A stretch of DNA of 32,168 nt, from positions 1 through 32,168 of IMG/VR virus record IMGVR_UViG_3300044984_001453; one strand, 5' to 3'. Shown here in pieces: positions 29,553 through 32,168 of this stretch (the stretch's first letter is position 1; each line of letters opens with the position of its first letter). This DNA comes from a virus. The notes under the pieces are model-generated. The model was not told the origin of the DNA. It did not search any database and saw only the letters and a list, made by a program, of their open reading frames with translations. The position numbers and the translations under genes were made by a program.

Positions 29553-30690
29553 TGAAGAACAACCTAAACACTCTCTGCTGAGTGCAAGTGGTAGCGCTAC
29601 TTGGCTATATTGCTCCGGTAGCGTCGAGGCACAAAAGCCATACAAAGAATCGCGCAGTGGATTTGCAGACGAAGGCACAGCCGCGCACGAGCTTGCAGAA
29701 CTATGTCTTAAAGGTAATCTCAATCCGTATGATTTTGAGGGCAAAACCCTACCGGAAACAAACTGGATAACTGTAGACAAAGCAATGTGCCGTCATGTAA
29801 GCGATTACATGGACTTCATTGACGAATTCAAAGGTCACAAAATCTACGAGCAGAAACTAGACTATAGCGAGTATGCGCAGGACGGTTTCGGTACAGCCGA
29901 TTGCGTCATACTCGATGGTGATACGGTCATCATTATCGACTTGAAGTATGGACAAGGTGTTAAGGTTAATGCGGATACGACGCAAACTAAAATCTATGCA
30001 CTTGGTGTACTGAGCGAGTTTGGTATGCTCCAAGATATTAAAACCATTCGGATGTTTATCTATCAACCCCGACTGGATCATGTTGATGAAAATGTGATGA
30101 CGATAGACGAGTTACTACGTTTTGGTGAATGGGTAAAAGATAGAGCGCAAGCAGCTATGAAGCCTAATGCGCCACTTACAGCAGGTGATAAGCAATGCCA
30201 ATGGTGTAAGCACAAGGCAAGATGCCCAGAGCTTATGCGGTACACTGAGAACGCGATACAGAATGAGTTTGCAGACTTTGACGACATGGTGAGTGTTAAT
30301 CGCTTAAACGATGAACAACTTAGCATTGCACTGAGCAGCGCTCCGTTGATTAAGTCATGGCTGAGTGCTGTTGAAGAAGTTGTTAAAGAGCGCCTAGAGT
30401 CGGGCGAAGGGTTCAAAGGGTACAAACTTGTGGAAGGTCGCAGTTCTCGTGAGTGGGCAGACATTGATGAAGCAGAAAGTGCGCTACGAATTGATCATAC
30501 TGACGAAGAACTTTACGAAATGAATTTTATTTCTGTGGCTAAATTCGAGAAGTTGGTAGGCAAGAAAAACATAAAAGAGTTTGAAAATCTGATAGTTAAG
30601 AAAACAGGTAAGCCAACTGTTGCGCCAGAAACTGACCCAAGAAAATCTTTATCAGTTTCTAGTAATGATTTTTCTGATTTTGACGATTGA
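29545..30690 (+). CDS. DUF2800 Cas4/RecB-like nuclease with Fe-S cysteines
   Basis: A 381-residue protein from the ATG at 29545 (MSNEEQPKHSLLSASGSATW). GGAAAG before it supports this start over one 16 codons upstream. It carries the PD-(D/E)xK nuclease arrangement seen in DUF2800 and Cas4/AddB: His49 (GTAAHEL), Asp119 (GTADC), Asp132-x-Lys134 (IIIDLKYGQG) and Q147-x3-Y151. Cys23 plus Cys218, Cys221 and Cys227 (CQWCKHKARC) form the typical N- plus C-terminal four-Cys set for a 4Fe-4S cluster. It should process DNA ends or recombination intermediates beside the ssDNA-binding protein encoded next. Its stop codon overlaps the -35 box of the next promoter. Confidence 0.85.
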   Translation: MSNEEQPKHSLLSASGSATWLYCSGSVEAQKPYKESRSGFADEGTAAHELAELCLKGNLNPYDFEGKTLPETNWITVDKAMCRHVSDYMDFIDEFKGHKIYEQKLDYSEYAQDGFGTADCVILDGDTVIIIDLKYGQGVKVNADTTQTKIYALGVLSEFGMLQDIKTIRMFIYQPRLDHVDENVMTIDELLRFGEWVKDRAQAAMKPNAPLTAGDKQCQWCKHKARCPELMRYTENAIQNEFADFDDMVSVNRLNDEQLSIALSSAPLIKSWLSAVEEVVKERLESGEGFKGYKLVEGRSSREWADIDEAESALRIDHTDEELYEMNFISVAKFEKLVGKKNIKEFENLIVKKTGKPTVAPETDPRKSLSVSSNDFSDFDD

Positions 30691-30715
30691 CAGTTTATGT
30701 AAATCAATCTAAACT
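30687..30715 (+). promoter_or_regulatory. Promoter of ssDNA-binding protein gene
   Basis: A perfect TTGACA at 30687-30692, a 17-base spacer and TAAACT at 30710-30715. The bases TCAATCTAAACTTAACTC at 30704-30721 cover the end of the spacer, the -10 and 6 bases beyond, and recur with one change in the Cro-gene promoter (28858-28875, minus strand), suggesting shared repression. Best -35 in the window. Confidence 0.7.
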
Positions 30716-30716
30716 T

Positions 30717-30743
30717 AACTCAACTTAGCTCTCCGGTTGAGTT
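30717..30743 (+). other. Leader hairpin with CTCTCCGG loop
   Basis: AACTCAAC (30717-30724) and GTTGAGTT (30736-30743) form an 8-bp stem at the very start of the predicted transcript. The loop contains CTCTCCG and, with the first stem base, is exactly complementary to CCGGAGAG, the ribosome binding motif of several array genes. It could cap the mRNA 5' end or act by pairing. Confidence 0.5.
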
Positions 30744-30749
30744 GTTACC

Positions 30750-30827
30750 GAGGATGGGAAATCACTTTAATAATGGCGATTTATCAATAACCCATCCTCA
30801 CTTTAATCCCATAATCCATAACGCCAT
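30750..30827 (+). promoter_or_regulatory. Structured 5' leader of ssb mRNA, possible pseudoknot
   Basis: GAGGATGGG (30750-30758) and CCCATCCTC (30791-30799) form a 9-bp stem. AAATC (30759-30763) can pair with GATTT (30778-30782) inside it. ATGGCG in the loop (30773-30778) is complementary to CGCCAT at 30822-30827, 7 bases before the AGAAGG ribosome binding site, so the leader could fold as a pseudoknot. There is no T run, so it is not a terminator. ssDNA-binding proteins of other phages (T4 gp32) repress their own translation through such a leader; the parallel here is inference. Confidence 0.5.
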
Positions 30828-30844
30828 AAGGCAAGAAGGTTAAA

Positions 30845-31369
30845 ATGTCAGATACACAAATTAAATTAGGTGAAGTTCGTTTGTCTTTTCCATCATTGTT
30901 TCGCAAAGCAGTTTTCGACAATGTTGAAACTAAATACGAAGCAACTGTATTAATGCCCAAAGACAGCAAGCAACACAAAACGGTACAAGCCGCAATTGAT
31001 AAATTCATTGCGCAAACATTCAAAGACGGTGCACCTAAAGGCTTAAAAATCACCTGTTTTATTGACGGTGATGACAAAGAATATGATGGTTACGCTAACA
31101 TGATGGCGCTTAAAGGATCATCAAATAAACGTATTCCCGTGTTCGATAAAGACCGCGCCCCAATTACCGAAGATGACGATAAAGTCTATGCTGGATGCTA
31201 CGTCAATGCTATTTTTGACTTTTGGTATTCAAGTCATCCTAAAGGCGGTAAACAAATTCTAGCTAATCTCCTTGGCGTTCAGTTCAAGAGAGATGGTGAA
31301 GCGTTCTCCGATGCCAAAGTCGCAAATGCCGATGCGTTTGATGACGAGTCGGATGAGGATGATTTTTAA
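30845..31369 (+). CDS. DUF2815 ssDNA-binding protein
   Basis: A 174-residue protein of the DUF2815 family, which I know as T7 gp2.5-like OB-fold ssDNA-binding proteins. The N-terminal LGEVRLSFPSLFRKAVFDN, the central ATVLMPKDSKQ and LKITCFIDGDDKEYDGYANM, and KVYAGCYVNAIFDFWYSS are the conserved parts. The last ten residues (DDESDEDDF) form the acidic tail with terminal Phe typical of phage SSBs, used to recruit polymerase and helicase. It follows the DUF2800 nuclease gene and precedes the DNA polymerase, the usual order. AGAAGG is 5 bases before its ATG; its own promoter and structured leader lie upstream. Confidence 0.88.
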   Translation: MSDTQIKLGEVRLSFPSLFRKAVFDNVETKYEATVLMPKDSKQHKTVQAAIDKFIAQTFKDGAPKGLKITCFIDGDDKEYDGYANMMALKGSSNKRIPVFDKDRAPITEDDDKVYAGCYVNAIFDFWYSSHPKGGKQILANLLGVQFKRDGEAFSDAKVANADAFDDESDEDDF

Positions 31370-31445
31370 ACTCTGTGTCCTCAGTGTAAAAGACGGTTGG
31401 TTTAATACCGTAAAAATTAAATGACAGCTTGGAAAGACAAGCACT

Positions 31446-31553
31446 ATGAATAAAAGCATTGCTCGTAGCGTACCGCAATTCGCAACCTTGCAGCCTTTAA
31501 TATCGGTAAAGCGCACTAGCTACGCGCTCGATTCGGGTTATGATTATCGGTGA
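31446..31553 (+). CDS. Possible 35-residue peptide (low confidence)
   Basis: An ATG at 31446 opens a 35-codon frame (MNKSIARSVPQFATLQPLIS...) ending at TGA, with GGAAAG 9 bases upstream. It could be a leader peptide in the polymerase leader. The composition is unremarkable and the frame is short, so it may be chance. Confidence 0.2.
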   Translation: MNKSIARSVPQFATLQPLISVKRTSYALDSGYDYR

Positions 31554-31672
31554 CGGTAATTTACTAACTACATAGGGAAGATTAGAACTGATTGTAGTGG
31601 GGCAGTAAGCAGTGCTTTTAGTGATAGTTAAACTGATTACTTAGCTATCGGCTTTTGTTAAATGGTCTTAAC

Positions 31673-31699
31673 CACACTATGTTTCGAGTGCATAGTGTG
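31673..31699 (+). other. 9-bp hairpin in polymerase leader
   Basis: CACACTATG (31673-31681) and CATAGTGTG (31691-31699) pair perfectly around a 9-base loop. No T run follows, so it is not a terminator. It is the first of a string of strong hairpins. Confidence 0.65.
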
Positions 31700-31714
31700 T
31701 TGCATTAAATCCTA

Positions 31715-31740
31715 GACACGCATACGCCAATATGCGTGTC
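31715..31740 (+). other. 10-bp hairpin in polymerase leader
   Basis: GACACGCATA (31715-31724) and TATGCGTGTC (31731-31740) pair perfectly around CGCCAA. It is followed by GCCTAATTGAG and so is not a terminator. Confidence 0.7.
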
Positions 31741-31746
31741 GCCTAA

Positions 31747-31866
31747 TTGAGTTTTTAAAAGTAAGTTTGCGGGTGTCCTCATAGACCCAAAAAACGTATG
31801 AGTAGTAAGTATATGGTTATTCCGAGAGTTACCTATATATAAGCAAACTTACTTTTAAAACCTCAA
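31747..31866. repeat. Long inverted repeat enclosing a branched structure
   Basis: The left arm 31747-31770 and right arm 31843-31866 pair at 23 of 24 positions; the inner 18 are TTTTAAAAGTAAGTTTGC and its complement. The 72 bases between contain GGGT/ACCC (31771-31788) and an imperfect TATATGGT/ACCTATATA hairpin (31810-31839), so the RNA could fold as a three-way junction. The 12-mer AAGTAAGTTTGC also occurs at 22329-22340, right after the 17-aa peptide gene. Confidence 0.75.
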
Positions 31867-31883
31867 GCTCCACCTCTCCTCTG

Positions 31884-31916
31884 CCGACATTTTGCTATCA
31901 ACTTGTCGGTTTTTTT
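31884..31916 (+). terminator. Intrinsic terminator just upstream of DNA polymerase
   Basis: CCGACA (31884-31889) and TGTCGG (31904-31909) form a 6-bp stem with a 14-base loop, followed by seven T. Only 23 bases separate it from the polymerase ATG. Either it ends a small RNA, or it is an attenuator that the polymerase message must read through. A weak promoter overlapping it (TTGCTA 31892-31897, TATATT 31916-31921, 18-base spacer) is the alternative source of polymerase mRNA. Confidence 0.75.
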
Positions 31917-31939
31917 ATATTCACAAATAGGATACCCCT

Positions 31940-32168
31940 ATGAATACTTACATTATTGACACTGAGTGTTATAAAAACTATTGGCTATTTTTAGCCGTTA
32001 ATCATAAAACAGGTGCATCGCTTGAAATAGAATTATTTGGCGAAGATGCAAAGTTAAATGAGCAGCAAGCAAAGAAGATACAGCGTCTATTTCTTAATCA
32101 TGAAACCGTGTCATTCAATGGGTTAAACTACGATATACCTGTTATACATGGCGCATTGGACGCATGGG
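31940..32168 (+). CDS. DNA polymerase, N-terminal exonuclease part (truncated)
   Basis: The first 76 residues of a gene that leaves the window. MNTYIIDTECYKNYWLFLAV carries an Asp-x-Glu exonuclease I motif (Asp7, Glu9), and FNGLNYDIPVIHGAL (about residues 59-73) is the exonuclease II motif (Asn and Asp). This is the 3'-5' proofreading domain of a phage DNA polymerase; similar N-termini are annotated as polymerase in phages that also carry DUF2800 and DUF2815 genes. Whether the polymerase part is family A or B cannot be seen. AGGA is 8 bases before the ATG, and the terminator at 31884-31916 lies just upstream. Confidence 0.75.
   Translation, partial: MNTYIIDTECYKNYWLFLAVNHKTGASLEIELFGEDAKLNEQQAKKIQRLFLNHETVSFNGLNYDIPVIHGALDAW

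Larger units (their letters stand above)
31370..31939 (+). other. Non-coding leader between ssb and DNA polymerase genes
   Basis: 570 bases without a convincing gene. It contains many stem-loops: ACGGT/ACCGT (near 31393-31411), GCTTG/CAAGC (near 31427-31442), 31673-31699, 31715-31740, a long inverted repeat at 31747-31866, and an intrinsic terminator at 31884-31916, only 23 bases before the polymerase ATG. A candidate internal promoter is TTGTTA (31655-31660) with 17 bases to TATGTT (31678-31683). The whole looks like a structured RNA or a regulatory leader of the polymerase gene rather than decayed coding sequence. Confidence 0.65.

Noticed and set aside
31446-31883. tRNA or tmRNA gene in the polymerase leader
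   Set aside because: The AGCTCCACC near 31866 recalls a tmRNA end and ATTCGGG near 31531 a T-arm, but no acceptor stem, anticodon arm or TTCGA-containing T-arm can be assembled.

Overview
The window is about 32 kb of a tailed double-stranded DNA phage (or prophage) genome. It most likely comes from a podovirus-type phage of a low-GC (roughly 40% by eye) Gram-negative bacterium. The main reasons are an N4-gp56-like major capsid protein, a PBSX/Terminase_3-type large terminase, a portal protein, internal (ejection-type) virion proteins, a 4048-residue DarB-like polyvalent protein, and a P22-Cro-like regulator. I see no integrase, tail fibre, lysis cassette or tRNA. The host genus cannot be fixed from the sequence.

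Layout. (1) 1-22169, all on the minus strand, is the packaging and virion operon. In transcription order it holds three internal virion proteins (333, 183 and 466 aa, the last with a transglycosylase-like domain), the giant polyvalent protein (helicase, adenine methylase, zincin and C-terminal polyvalent-associated region), a 107-aa protein, TerS, TerL, a 64-aa protein, portal, a 63-aa protein, scaffold-like protein, major capsid protein, and a partial gene at the left edge. Many junctions are overlapping or only a few bases long. (2) 22170-22276 is a divergent promoter region. (3) 22277-25785, plus strand, is a 17-aa Gly/Lys peptide gene with its own terminator, then an array of eleven small genes (31-201 aa) that almost all use the same extended ribosome binding site, ACCGGAGA. 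Some of these genes are separated by structured hairpin elements. (4) 25786-26134 is a convergent intergenic region with about ten copies of TGAGACAGGTA in both orientations around a very AT-rich stretch, a candidate replication origin. (5) 26135-28843, minus strand, holds a primase-helicase and a Cro-like repressor gene. (6) 28908-end, plus strand, is a replication/recombination module: a 214-aa acidic protein, a DUF2800 Cas4/RecB-like nuclease, a DUF2815 ssDNA-binding protein, a 570-base leader full of hairpins that ends in an intrinsic terminator, and the start of a DNA polymerase.

How it may work together (inference). The Cro-like protein probably controls two related promoters. One drives its own gene and the primase. 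The other drives the ssDNA-binding protein and, by read-through, the polymerase. The 18-base sequence TCAATCTWAACTTAACTC lies at the same place in both promoters. The virion operon makes capsid, portal and terminase together with internal proteins that probably enter the cell with the DNA. By analogy with phage P1 DarB, the polyvalent protein would protect incoming DNA from restriction.

The most unusual material is in the non-coding sequence: two intergenic elements made of two abutting hairpins with compensatory base changes (22899-22953 and 24796-24851), a family of small GUGAU-loop hairpins in the virion operon, the bidirectional 11-mer repeats, and the long multibranched inverted repeat plus terminator in front of the polymerase. 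All were read by eye and have not been folded or searched.
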